Assembly (NCBI GenBank): GCA_017893485.1 | Contig: CM030362.1 | Span: 178,622,166 to 178,686,165, forward strand | Reading direction: 5' to 3' | Length of the DNA: 64,000 nt | Source: Hemerocallis citrina | Lineage: Eukaryota > Streptophyta > Magnoliopsida > Asparagales > Asphodelaceae | Part shown: positions 33,579 to 45,729 of the stretch, one piece after another | Layout of the letters: each line of letters starts with the position of its first letter | Position numbering within the stretch: the stretch's first letter is position 1 | Program-made: the position numbers and the translations under genes | Notes under the pieces: generated by a model | Told to the model about the DNA's origin: nothing | What the model saw: only the letters and a program-made list of their open reading frames with translations | The model's database searches: none

Positions 33579-34725
33579 GTACTGCGGGGTTTTATAATTT
33601 AAATCTGTGTACTACTCTTTTCATAATTCATTTGACATTTCTTGAATACAGTTCAGTATTAATACTTCCTACATCAATTTCCTGTTTATCCTCCTTTTAT
33701 AACTCAAAACAAGTCTTAATTTACTCATTCTAACTCATATCACGAAAGTCCATCTAAGCACATAAAGCAACAATTTCTCCTACTAGCATTTTGTACTTAT
33801 TTTTGATGTTCACAACAATTCTAATTCCTACATTCCATAGCTACAAAACCATTTACACACAACTCAAGATTCATAACAAGATAACATACAGTCTATCAAG
33901 CATCGATTTAATCAATCAACAAGTCCTTTCCCAATTAAGTGTACTCTTAATAGTTTCTTTCATGCATTATCATTTCAATCAATCTTAGCATGATATCTAA
34001 TTAGAAATATGAAAATAACCCACCTTATTTGAAAAGAACAAATTTGCAACACCTCCTAAACAAAAGAGTCCTTCACGAACTTGCCAAAAGAGTGTTCCTC
34101 TTCCTCCTTGATGTGCAAAACCGAGCCTCAAAAGATGCAATCCCGTGAGCTCCTATGTGATGCCAGCCTTCCTTGGTTGCAAGCACAACTCACCCACAAA
34201 CTCTCAATCTTTTATCTCACTTACTACACTACTAACAATTGTATTTTCTACTATAGGTTTTGGAGAAATGAAGAGTGCAAGAATAACTAGGCTAGGGGGG
34301 TATTTATACTAAAAATTGGAGCAAATAAAGGGCTAGGATCAATCTAGGAGTTAAAGATAAAATGCTAGGATTTAAGGGAAAGTTGTAGTAAGTAACCATG
34401 ATCCAAACAACTACCACCCATAACCCCACTTCTCTTTTTCCTTTTCCCTCCATTCAAAACCGGCCACTATAGTGCTTCATGCACGTGTACGTGCAATGCA
34501 CGTGCATTCACTAGTTCTCCATATAAAAAGTTGTACATTTTATTTTTTATAAAAATACTCTTATAAAAATATTCTACATTACAAGTTGTAATAAAAGAAA
34601 GAAATAGCTCATGGGCTTTATTTAATGGGCCAAATAATAGTTTTTACAAAAAAAATAAAATAGATTTGGGCTAAAAAGATTTATGTTTATTTGAAGAAAA
34701 TGGGCCTTTATAAAAACAATTAGAG

Positions 34726-34728
<3 letters not shown>

Positions 34729-34785
<57 letters not shown>
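34729..34785. repeat. (AT)n microsatellite, Tekay B 5' LTR
   Basis: About 28 AT units, partner of 26487-26538. Confidence 0.95.
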
Positions 34786-34792
<7 letters not shown>

Positions 34793-35081
34793 TTTATCCA
34801 TAGTGAAAATGATTATAAGATTTTATACTACAAAAAATTGCACGTGCACAATACGTGCAAAAATAAAAAAATAATTTTCATAAATGAAAATCAGGGTATT
34901 ACAAGCCTAGCCTAACCCTAGCCGCAAACCCTCTTTCCCTGTGCTACCCTGTTCATCCCTACCTCCGGACTCTCTCTCTATTTCTCTTCCACCTTCGTCG
35001 AACCCAACCCCTAGCCTAGCCTAACCCTAGCCGCAAACCCTCTTTCCTGGTGCTACCCCCTCCACTGTTCATCCCTACCTC

Positions 35082-35084
<3 letters not shown>

Positions 35085-35136
<52 letters not shown>

Positions 35137-35148
35137 GTGTGTGTGTGT
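35085..35148. repeat. (TC)n and (GT)n microsatellite in LARD A 3' LTR leader
   Basis: TC-repeat to 35130 followed by GT-repeat to 35148. The matching place in the 5' LTR (15842-15860) has only a few TC units, so the expansion happened after insertion. Confidence 0.9.
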
Positions 35149-38093
35149 TTCTCTTCCACCTTCGCCGAATCCATTCTCTTTTGCTCATCTCGCTCGACCA
35201 CCTCACACCACCACTGCCCACGCCAGCATCCCACAACCCCCATGCTCGTCGTCCTCCTCTCCTCCTCATCGTCATCAACCCCGACCAACCGCAACTGCCC
35301 TCCACCGTCGCTCTTCACCATCGCCATCTTTCTCCATCTTTTTCGCCATCATCCCGCTCCCCCATAAATGCCTAGCACCCACCATCTCGACCACCCTACA
35401 TCCAACACCCTCTCCCCTGTTTCACCGCCACCGAAACCCACATCCAGACCCCCCATCCACCTCGACTCTACATCCTCATCAACAGCTTCACCTTTCGTCG
35501 CCCTCCATCCTCGACACCACCCTCGACCTCGAATCATCACCGCCAGCCCACCACAGTCACCCCTACCCCCAAGCTTTCTCCTTCTCCCCTGTTTTGGCAC
35601 CAAAAATCAACCACCATCGCCTCCATTGCCTGCGGCACCCACTCCAACCACCACCGTCGACTCCACCGTTGTTTTCCTCCCCGTCGATTCCCGAGCCCCC
35701 TCGTGTGCACCGCCCACTGCCGCCGCAGTCCACCACCCGTGCTGCTCTTCCGCTATTTGCTGGTTGCTATGCAGAAGAGATCGTTGTTTGCAGTTTAGGT
35801 TGCTGCTGTTGCTATTGTGTGCAATTGCTGCTGTGCTTCTTTGCACGTAGTGTGCACGTGTTTTCGTGGGTACGTGCATTGTGCATGTCTTGCACGTGTC
35901 GCTATCGGGATTCTCATTCCGTTATTCTATTGTATTCGAATTATTCATCTAAAAGGCAAGTCTCTCTTGAACTAGTTTTGTTTTTCTTGTTCAAGATTTC
36001 TTTGACCTCCACAAGTAGATCCTGATTGCTTATCATATTGTTATACAATTCATCTTCCGTTGAGTATATTAAGGGTTTACATGAACTAACCCAAGATGTT
36101 CTTGACTTCGTGCCAATATCTTTGACTCAAACACTAGTCCCTATTTCCATTGCATATGCACGTTATACATGAAAATAAGTTGATCCATGTTATACAATTG
36201 TTTGATGACTAGAATGTTCCCGACTGAATACAATTTCCATGAATTATTTGCCTTGATTGTAAATTGCATCGCTAATCTTGAAATTGCATGTTAATCTCCA
36301 ATTAGAACTTTTGTTAATTAATTATCATGAAATTGCAAACTTGTGTGATGAAATTATTGTCTATTTATGTTAATTTATTTTTCTAGCCTACTGTCTACTT
36401 CTTTTTGCTTTGAACTTTTGAACCTGTAGATGCAGTAATTTGAATAAACTTTGTAAACATGAATTATAGCTCCATGTATATATTTTCCAGAACATTTGAT
36501 GGAATTGAATTCCGATGTATAATCTGCTAGATATCTGACTTTTAGTACCGCTAGGTTTGGATTTTCATATTCACAATTATATGTGTATCACCTAGATTTA
36601 TAAATAAACAGAAAATATTAATAGTAAAATTAAATTGTGAAATTAATTTGGTTGAGACTAGACATGCGTAGGTATCACCCTGAATTTTTGCAGAATTATT
36701 TGATGAGTATTCAAACATGATACATATATGTGAACACAATCTATAACCTGTTGTCTGAACATAAAATCTGTAAAGAATAAGAATTTGAACTTAGTTTCTC
36801 TGATTTTTATGTATCGTGTGTATATGCGCTGGAACCGGTAGAGAGTCTAGTTTCTAGAAATTTTGACAGATGTAGTTTTTCTTTCCTATAGCAGCGGGAA
36901 TAACTTTTTTGTACAACAACGTCCTGCTGTCCAGATTGTATGTTTTGCATTGATTTAGTATAAATGCTTTTTGCCTTGCATGTAATGAGTAGAATTAGTC
37001 ACACCTTGCATTACACGACCTTGAAATCTTCTTGCATGCTCACAGAGGATAAAACAAAATATCAACAAGCCGAGGTTATTAGGGAAAGTCCGAACAGTGG
37101 GCAATATAGAAGAGTGTACTTGGAAGGAGGCCCGTGTTTCCCGTATTGGTCATTATTATTGGACATGTTATTAATTATTGGTTCTCAATCGATTGTGGAT
37201 TACTGACTACAGTATTCCAATTGTATCGTGTATTGGTCATCGGTCATTGATATTGCAAGACCCGAGTACATAAACATATAGAATTCACCACTAGAGTCTA
37301 AACGATATTGATTGTATGCACCGAACATGTTGAAGGGGACGCAGTACTACGTGTATTAGATTGGCTAATAAAATGAATAACAACCCTAAATCGACATTGT
37401 ATGTATGATCCTGTTTATTATCGTCATTATTGATTAAGAAATGTAACTAGTGATTATCGCATAATTGAATATAGACCCTTGACATTATTGCCAATCCTTG
37501 TCTTTGTTCTTGACTTTGATCCAATCCTTCATTCTTGATATACCATGCTTCTTATTGTTCTCTGTTTCTCACTACTTGCTGTCCGTGACTTGCTCTAAGG
37601 AAATTATTTTCTTTATTTTTAGATCACGAGTTTACAGGTACTAAAGGAGTGATACCAGAAGGACTTGTGAGAAAACTTTTTGAAGGTCGAAGCTGGATTA
37701 TTAGAAAACTATAGTTTTATCATGTTATTTGTTTATTTTATTGCTTGTATCATATTTTGTATCCTGGAATTTATGACCCGAAGTTTACTTTTTCCCAGAT
37801 ATTGGATACTATTTGGTGAATTTATTTCATGATTATTTTGGAGTTTATTCATTGTTTATGTGGTTATTATTTTCTTGCATGGTTGTATTCTCCTGTATAT
37901 TCTTGTGTTAATCTGTTACAACTATGGATGGTGTTTACATCATTCGCTGGGCCTTCGTTACGTGCTCGTATTCCCGTATTTTGGAAAGCGGTATGTGACA
38001 GGGAGGCTCTGTCCTTTTCAAATTTTTTTAGATTTTAATAACAGTAGATGAATTATAAAAGGAATTGAATGTGGTTTATTTCACCAAAGTAAT

Positions 38094-38162
38094 TTTGGCT
38101 TGGTGGTTGGGGCTTGCGATTGGCTTGTCACTAGACTTGGGTTCGACCCTGGGTCTATACCT
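38094..38162 (+). other. tRNA-like A/B box stretch in F
   Basis: TGGCTTGGTGGTTGGGG is A-box-like and GGGTTCGACCCTGGG matches the B-box consensus about 35 bp later. No cloverleaf can be closed by eye, so it is not a tRNA gene; it may be a SINE head or chance. Confidence 0.3.
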
Positions 38163-39016
38163 TTATATTTATGTTGGGTTTTAATTAACTTTTGGGCCTT
38201 TAAAATTAATGGAAAAATTTATGAAATAATTTTTTGTATACTATTAGAATATTTTGGAATAATCCTATACCATCCTAAGATTTATTATGGGGACTGTAAT
38301 GTACATTCCACGTTATATAATGAGTTAAAATGATTATTTTGAATGTAAACTCTAGAAAGATTGTTTTGTTTTAAATCAAGCAAAGTGGATTATTTGAATA
38401 GATTAAATGCAAAATGTAGAAATTTCGTTTACTAAACATTACATTAAAGATTAAACTATTTTAAGAAGCAAAGATGAGATATTTTTATTTTAAATTCGAC
38501 ATGTTAATAGATGGGATGTGACGGTGTATTCTATATTCTTAAATTTGCAGTAAAGCGAGTTTAATTTGAACTCATGAAAAATGATAGATAATGTGGAGAA
38601 TTAAACGTATGAAAATTGTGAGGCTTTTCCAAGTTGACATGTATCAAGATGTTTGTTATAAAAGATAAGAAATCATTGTTTGCTTGGTGATCGACAAGTC
38701 AAAAGAGATTGAATAAGGGAATTGAAATGATTTCATGAATGAGAAATTTGATTATAAAACAGGTTAAGAATAACCTAGATGATCTCTATGTTGAGATGGA
38801 TGGTTCTAGAAGCTGAGCTAGCCGTAACGTCCGGCAATTGAGATGAATGAAACTTCTATGAAATGGTCAATATGGACCTGAAATGTTGTTGAGTAAGTTG
38901 AAGTCCGGCAAGGTAAGCTAGTTCTAGGCCATGATAACTAAAATTTAATTAAGGACAGTCACTAGAAAAGAAGATGTAATAAAACCTGGGCAAACGTAAG
39001 TGAGACATTTATATAT

Positions 39017-39263
39017 AGTCGGGCGGTGGATTCCGGGACTATAGACTCAGTCAGGCAGTGGATTCCGGGACTGTGGTTGCTTGCGGAGTGAGACGAGCCT
39101 CAATTAAATCCGAGATTAAGATTGATTGGGTGGTGGATTTCGGGATCATGAATAGTCGGGCGGATAGGAGGCATATCTCCAATATATTCCGGGGCTAAAG
39201 CAGCACTTACGGGATGTTCGCACGATGAGGATTCCGTATAGTCGGGCGGTGGATTTTGGGACT
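39017..39263 (+). repeat. Dispersed ~24-bp repeats in LTR F
   Basis: AGTCGGGCGGTGGATTCCGG-type units at 39017-39040, 39049-39072, about 39124-39146 and 39240-39263, with a partial one near 39153. Spacing is irregular. Each ends in GGGACT or GGGATC. Confidence 0.7.
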
Positions 39264-39820
39264 AGGATCAGTACTTGTGGGATGTCTAAACCATGTTTTG
39301 TTACCGTAGTATGATTTTCATGGCGAGGGAATGAACCCTTTAATAAGGAGTACGATAAAGGCTTGCCCTCAGACCTATGTACTATGGAATGCATAGAATC
39401 CGAACGAGAGTGTTAGTGTCATCATAGGTATAATGTTTGCATTAAGCATTATGTTATATCATACACTGACATGTTTAGGATAGTGACTTTTCACACTTTG
39501 TTCGCATTCAAGTTTGTGTTTGCTAAAGTAAGAGAATCGCTATGTTATAAGATTGCGTCAGTTGCAGCAACTGACGTGCCCACAGTTTTTAGTTGCAGGA
39601 GTGGATTTAACTGGGACTTGAAGTCACCATGAGGAATGTCACAAGATTGAAGAGTTTCATTTATCATGTGTTATATTGTATTCATTTATTTCTGTGGTGT
39701 TGTTGTAAAGAACATTGTTGTAGTAAAAAGTTTTAAATTCCTTGTAAATTTGTACGAAATTGAAGTAAAAGATCCTGTTTGTTCTACGAATTACCTATGT
39801 TTGGAAATCGGGGCATTACA

Positions 39821-41312
39821 GCCTGCTCCGAAGTTGCCAAGTAGACGTTTGAAGAAGGGGAGACACTTTTCTCCATATCTGAAGAGGAATCACCTGATTG
39901 CTGCAAGGTGCCCAGTTAGCCTCTGGACTTCTTTAACACTGGTCAGATGCATCATGTCGAGGATGGCTTGGATTTTCTCTGGGTTGGCTTCTATGCCCCT
40001 CTGGCTTACTATGAAGCCCAAGAATTTTCCTGAGGACACGCCGGAGGTGCACTCCGAGGGGTTTAATCTCATGTTATGCTTCCTCAGGACGATGAAGGCA
40101 TCCTCGAGATCTTTGACATGATCCGCTTTTCTGAGGCTCTTGACGAGCATATCATCAACGTAGACGTCCATATTCTGACCTAGCTGTGCTTTTAACACTT
40201 TATTGACCAGATGCTGGAAGGTGGTACCCGCATTTATCAGGCTTAACGACATGACTCAGTAGCAATAGATTCATTGGTCGGTGATGAAGGAAGTCTTAGC
40301 AATGTCCGGAGGAAGCATCCGAATTTGGTTGTACCCTGAGAATGCATCCAAGAATCTAAGAAGTTCATGTCCGAACATGCTGTCTATCAGGGAGTCGATG
40401 CTCGGGAGTGGAAAGGGATCCTTTGGACATGCCTTGTTAAGATCCTTGAATTCCATACATATCCTCATCTTGCTACTTGACTTCTTGACCATTACTACGT
40501 TGGCCATTCATTCGAGGTAGTTGACCTCCTGGATGAAGTGAGCAGCAAGGAGCTTGTTGACCTCCTCCTTCATGGCTTGTTTCCTATCTAGGGCAAATTT
40601 CTTGTTCTTCTGCTGCACCAGTTTGACATTGGGGTTGATGCTTAGTTTACGCATTATCAACTCTTCTAAAATGTCGGGCAGATCGGAAGCTGTCCAGGCA
40701 AAGAGGTATCGGTTTCTCCGGATGCAATCAATGATCCTCTCCTTAAGTTGGGGAGGGAGGACCTTGCTCACTTTGAACTTCTTCGTCTTGTGTTCCTCTG
40801 AGAATGAGACTTCTTCTAAGTCGTCGACTTGTTCAGAGTTGATTAGGCTCATTTCCAAGGGGATCTTTAGTACATCAAGGGGGAGGACCGAGCCTGCCGC
40901 TATGGCAGTGTAGCATGCTCGGGCTTCCTTTTGGCTACCCCTGACAACTCTAACCCCAACTATCGTAGGGAGCTTCATTTTCATATGATAAGTCAGGGCA
41001 ACCGCTTTGAGAGATGCTAAGCTGGGGCATCCGAAGATAGCATTGTAGGTGGCCTTGACATTGACCACCATAAAGTCCATTGCTCGGTCCGGATTATAGG
41101 GGCCTTCCCTTCTGTCACATCGAGGGTGATGATCCCCTCAAGTTGAATTGGCTCCCTAGAAAATCTGTGGAGGGTATAACTAGCGGGTTTCAGTCTATTT
41201 TGGGAGCGTTTGAGATTCTCGAAGGAATCCAAGAAGCAGATGTTGACCAAGCTATCGTTATCAACTTGGATCCGACGGACCTCGTGGTTTGCCTTGCAGA
41301 AGCTAATCACCT
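39821..41312 (-). pseudogene. pol: T2: Tat-lineage protease and RT fragment
   Basis: Minus-strand frames 41364-41017, 41080-40508, 40507-40271 and 40252-39890 form one pol piece. Protease has RRIQVDNDSLVNICF, with the active-site Gly of DNG changed to Asp. RT shows CMEFKDLNKACPKDPFPLPS, FLDAFSGYNQIRMLP and DVYVDDMLVKSLRKADHV. Closely similar to Tat-1, but a separate element. It is cut on the left by LTR F at 39820 and on the right by LTR E at 41313. The gag half of the same element is at 50394-51999. Confidence 0.88.
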
Positions 41313-44300
41313 TGTAGCACCCTGAATTCCTAACGTAGGAACTCGTGACACACTCCAAGATCATCCTTCAAATGAGTCACAACACAATAAAATCACAGAA
41401 AACTAAAACTTTTATTACATCAAAATGTTATTACAATGTCCAATGATTACAACAATTACGATAGATTAGTACATCATGAATATACAATAAAATTGGACAG
41501 TAGATCTTCACTCGGATGCTTCCCACGGCTTCAGTTTCCCGTGCTCCCCATGATCAGGTAGTCCTGCAAACTCACCAAACTGTGGGCACGTCAGTTGAAT
41601 ACAACTAACGTAATGCGATAATACAGTGCTCCTCACTATGCCATAATATAGCGATTCCAAACCTTAACAACCAAATTCTGATGAAAAAGGAAAAGTGAAG
41701 TTAAACAAGTGTCAGTGTATGTCATGGCCTAGATCTAATGCACACACCACGCACACATGCTCCTAAAGCTAATGCATGCTTGATTGGAGAGATATGCATC
41801 CTATACTACACATTCCCCAACCAAACTGCGTTCTTCAATTGATGGAGTTCGATCTCCCGCTATACATTCTACTCTTTGCTATCTTCTGTCTCTAAAACTC
41901 TAGTGATTATGAGGTTGCAGTTGTCCGGTTTACTCCAGTCGCTGCCACGCTAGTGGTGTCCAATTCCTCGTGTTTTATCCACTGCATCTGGGGTCACAGT
42001 CGCACGGCTTATTCCATCGTGGCTAAAACCCATAGTAGATCATGGTAATTCTGCATCCCCGGATCTCACCAAAAGCTGATGTACAGACACTAAGGCTCCC
42101 CACCGAGAATGTTATTTTAGAGCCCCAAAGAGTTCACTCACATGTCAGTCTCTAAATCCTCTACCCGCATTGATCAACATAGGACCTAACGGATATTAGG
42201 ATTTTCCCAACTCTCCGCTGCACTCATCCTTACACTAGACCAGAACTTGCAGTCGAGATGACGTCACCACTCCAAACCTCTTCAAAGGTTGTTACGGACA
42301 TGAAGGCACTCACGCTGAAGGTAATAGAGTCCCAAAGAGTTCACTCACATGGCAGTCCCTAAGTCCCCTGTCTGTATTAAATGAATATAGGATTTGGCCA
42401 TGCGTGAAGATGCCACGCGTCCCCCTGACAGAAGAACACAACACCCACTAGTTCCTGTCCTTACATTCAACAACGACTCGAACTAATCCTACAACATCAC
42501 GAACCCAAGGTAATACTGCTAAACCGCTCTAGGACCAAGATTAAGAATGTGGTTAATTACAGGATTACTAGCTTTTTATCTGATCATCTTATTATCAAGT
42601 TCCACGACTCTAGTCAATCTCTAATTATGTTCTTTATCTCATTAGATGTATGAATTATTAGGCGAGTCTAGGTCTACTTCAGTTTAACAATTTCTCTTTG
42701 TTAGGCGATCTATCAAGTATTTCCAAGCCCTAACTTAGTAAACAACTTTATTTATTATGAACAACTAGTTGAGTTCTACTTATAAACTCTTTTCTAGTTA
42801 ATTACCTTTTTCATTATTAGGACTTAACTCATTCTACAATAGGACTCAATCTGGCCCTCAAATCTGACCTAAGGGTTGGCCCGTCTCGGCTCACACTTGG
42901 CCCGAACCAATGACGAATCGACTCCGTCGATCGCCGCAACAGCCATCTACGCTTGGGGTTCGATCACAACCTCGGACCGACCCAAAAATGTTGCTTCCGC
43001 TATCCTCACACTCCACGGTCATCGACAAGTTGTAGCATCAAACACAACTATAGAATCCTTTCATGAATGGCGAGCACGTCGGCGAATGAGTCGTCTCCTT
43101 CCATGCGTTTGATGCGACACGGGTTCCTATTCTACCCGTCTAGATATACCATAGAACATAATCATAGAGTCTCAAACTCAACAAATGAAGCTCAACAAGG
43201 GTCGACTACTATAGGAACAAGCACTACACCATGAATACCCAAAAAGAGTGCTAAAAAGCCCTAAAATGGAAAATTACATTTCCAAATAGCAAGCATACAA
43301 GCGGCATTCATGCCAAAATAGAGTCGTTCTCAATCCCGTTTCATTGGAGAAATGTGATCGGGTGCTCCCCATGATTCTACTCAAAGTAGACAGTAAGCAC
43401 AAGCACCAATTAGGCATGAATCTCATCCCAAAATGGTCCACATCAACACACAATCACTTAACCAACATCTATATCAAAACCGTGAACATGTATGTTTAGA
43501 TTGTAGTTCCACAAGCACATATTAGCTCCTCACAACATAAAACTTAATAATTTCAAGTCTTAATCCATTTCCACATTCACAACATGATTTATAACTCACA
43601 AACAGCAACTAAAAACTCAAATATACAAGTTCTAACTCAATTTCATAGGCATAGTGCTAAATAGTGAGCTTTAAGAATCTGTGTGTTTCCATTACCACTT
43701 GTAAAATTTATTATAATTCTTGTACTTATCCAAATCTTGAGCTCTTAGGCATTAAAGAAAGATATATATGTCTACTACAACTTTCTAGTTACATGCTTCT
43801 TCAGTTTAAGTCGTTTAAATGGTCAAATAAGTCATTGTTTAACATGCATGCAATAGTTTTCAGAACAGAGCAACAACTGACCATTAATAACAAGAAAATC
43901 TCTACTATTTTAATGGAAGAGTTGAGGTTTGTAACAAACAATCTCTAACTTTGTAACTGTATAAACACATATAATACACGTCCAAACTATATCCAACAAA
44001 TATAAATGTGCACAGCACGTGTAGCCCTAATCAAAACATTCAAATATAAACTATTTCTTTCTTATTCAATATATAATTATTTAATTTGATGACTTTACTT
44101 TTTTAGACGTGCATCACACGTACATTATACTAGTAAACTTATAATGGGATAGTTGGAGTTGTCATTTATAAACAAACAAATCTGTTCATCGCCCGTGTAT
44201 GACTACTAGAAAAGAAGTCTCAGCTTCGAAACCAGGCTACGTCAAAATTTTTACTTTAAAAAATATATATTTATTAAGACGTGCATCGCACGTGTAAATT

Positions 44301-45729
44301 GCTAGTACTTTTAAATTGTCAAATGATCTCTAAACTTCATGAAATTTGAAACATTAATTCTTCATACATGGTAACATAACATATTTATTCAAGTGCTTCT
44401 ACCAAGTATTTGTCATGTTATGATTTCTTGAAAATTAACTAAAAATAGAATAGATCATCTTCAATCCGTCCTTTCTTTTCAGAAATGCCAATGATTTAGA
44501 TTTATTAAAAATAGCAAACGATATCCAAAAATTATGAATTTTTTATATTCATGAACTAAACACATGCTAGAACCACTTACTAAAATTTCAACAATAGATA
44601 TCAAGTGATTACAGAGTTATGAGCTTTGGAAAATCACAGCTATAACATATGCTAAATTTATTTTTTTGTACAGTCAGTGTTCAAATTCGTATTTAATTAA
44701 AATAGTAAATAAATTCCAAAAATTATGAAATTTAGAACAAAGGTGTATAACATGCATAAGAATCTACACTTAAAATTTCAAGCTCAAAATCTAAGTAATT
44801 TTCGAGTTATGGCATCCAGACCTAACATACTTTTCTGTTCAGTTTTTTACCGTGTTTTTATCTAGTCTTCCACTAATAAAACTAGCACGCAATAAATTTT
44901 AACACTTAATCACACATTCCATGACCCACTCATGCTGTAAAGACCACATCAAGATTTTACCACAAAAATTTAAACACAACAAAGGTTTAGAAACACCCAC
45001 CTTTTTGTTATGTTGACAAAATTGGAACTTCAAGCTCCCACCTTTGCTTTTGGCCCTGCTTGCTCCAAACTCCTAGTTCTTCTTCTTCTTGGTCCTTCTT
45101 CTCCTTGGTCCTTCTTGGCTCCTTCTTGCCTCCAATTTTAGAATATAGAGAAGTAGGGGAGTGTATAAGAGTGGTTTTAAGGATATGAGTGATAGTTGGA
45201 TGCAGTAGAAGATGCGAAAGTGAGCTAGGGCTTTTGGGGAGTGGTATAAATAGAGAGAGGGGGAGTTTGGACTGATGTAGAGAGAGAGAGAGTGAGGGTG
45301 AGGCTAACATGTATTGGAGTGGAGGGGAGGTGGAGTGTGAGAGTGGTATTGCCTCTTAGGGTTTCTCAAACACTCAAGTGTTTTGAGTCCCATCAAAAGC
45401 CCTAGATTCCAATTTGAAAAATCAAAATCCTATCCATCATTCTCTTGACATGATGGTTGGCCAAAACTAGTGCATGTGTACAAGTTTTTTTTCATGCCAT
45501 GCACAAAACCAGTTAAGTTAGGTTGGGTCAACTTGGATTCAAGCTAAAGTGTGTTTGTTTGGGTCTAGTTGAGTCATATTGAGTTTAATTAAATGAATTA
45601 AATCACAACAATCTCACACACAATTTCAATCAAATAGAAATTGAAATACACACAAATAATGTAAATATAATTTGTACATACAATTTGTAATAATACACAT
45701 GAAATCGTATTATCACCATACAAAATAAT
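41313..45729 (-). mobile_element. LTR E, Tekay-like, minus strand, truncated by D
   Basis: On the minus strand it ends ...TTCAGGGTGCTACA at 41313. Like Tekay B it has GTGGGCACGTCA near 41583, a GTGGGTGTTTC donor-like site near 45000 and CACGTG-type palindromes near 44015-44300. Its start is not seen: it is interrupted at 45730 by the plus-strand LTR of D. At about 4.4 kb it is longer than its relatives, perhaps through an insertion around 43980-44310, where ACGTGCATCRCACGT occurs twice near TACTAGTA or CTAGTA. No gene is seen in the whole stretch. Confidence 0.65.

Larger units (their letters stand above)
23741..34903 (-). mobile_element. Tekay B: chromodomain Ty3/gypsy retrotransposon, nested in LARD A
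   Basis: A full-length minus-strand element, 11163 bp, with the 5-bp duplication AGCCT at 23736-23740 and 34904-34908. Termini on its own strand are TGTAATACCC and GGGGCGTTACA. It has initiator-Met primer site, a small acidic/coiled-coil ORF, gag with a zinc knuckle, protease, RT-RNase H, integrase, a C-terminal chromodomain and a polypurine tract. RT motif FIDDILVYS and the chromodomain place it in the Tekay/Del chromoviruses. Stops TAG (29427) and TGA (28362), a frameshift near 27100 and breaks in gag make it non-coding as a whole. LTRs are very similar, apart from indels, so it is younger than its LARD host. Confidence 0.95.
31875..34903 (-). repeat. 5' LTR of Tekay B (3029 bp)
   Basis: Promoter-bearing LTR. 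TATA box TATAAATA on the minus strand at 34301-34308, next to 6 G. It carries about 131 bp (34091-34224) absent from the 3' LTR, an (AT)n run at 34729-34785, and three AGTCGACT-type pairs. The GTGGGT donor-like site lies near 34022 (minus). Confidence 0.93.
14971..38000 (+). mobile_element. LARD A: non-coding LTR retrotransposon with ~3.6 kb LTRs
   Basis: Starts TGTAACCCCCGTTCCCGCC at 14971 and ends at 38000, with the 5-bp duplication GGGAG at 14966-14970 and 38001-38005. The left LTR (14971-22071) and right LTR (22947-38000) are recognisable by long parallel stretches once nested insertions are removed. Only about 875 bp lies between them, and it has no gag or pol. This fits a large retrotransposon derivative (LARD), which must use proteins of another element. 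Termini TGTAAC and GGGGCGTGACA and the initiator-Met primer site resemble the Tekay elements here. Two further solo LTRs (G and C) belong to related families. Confidence 0.88.
22947..38000 (+). repeat. 3' LTR of LARD A, split by Tekay B
   Basis: Starts with a slightly damaged TAGTAACCCCCGTTCCCGCC and ends GGTATGTGACA at 38000. Pieces are 22947-23740 and 34904-38000, about 3886 bp in total. A local duplication of about 100 bp (TAGCCTAACCCTAGCCGCAA near 34912 and 35017) and a TC-repeat make it longer than the 5' copy. Donor-like AAAAG|GCAAGTC is at 35956 and acceptor-like TTTTTAG at 37622. No gene is seen. Confidence 0.82.
38006..39820 (+). mobile_element. Long LTR F, visible segment 3 with its 3' end
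   Basis: Follows the LARD A duplication GGGAG. It shares with the Tekay B LTR, read on the same strand, GGAATGCATAGAATCCGAAC near 39381, GTGCCCACAGTTTTT near 39577, AGTTTTAAATTCCTTGTA near 39729 and a GGGGC-TTACA end. It ends at 39820 and is followed directly by T2 pol, not by a primer site, so F is a solo LTR or the right end of an element lying further left. No gene is seen. Confidence 0.65.

Noticed and set aside
38094..38162. tRNA gene with A and B boxes.
   Set aside because: No acceptor or anticodon stems can be paired; kept only as a low-confidence tRNA-like stretch.
42876..43112. 78-codon open frame in LTR E as a gene.
   Set aside because: No family motif, lies within LTR sequence, length within chance expectation for a GC-richer patch.
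45240..45255. TATA box TATAAATA on the plus strand in LTR E as promoter of E.
   Set aside because: Homology of the LTR end at 41313 puts E on the minus strand; the box points the wrong way and may be chance or belong to another unit.
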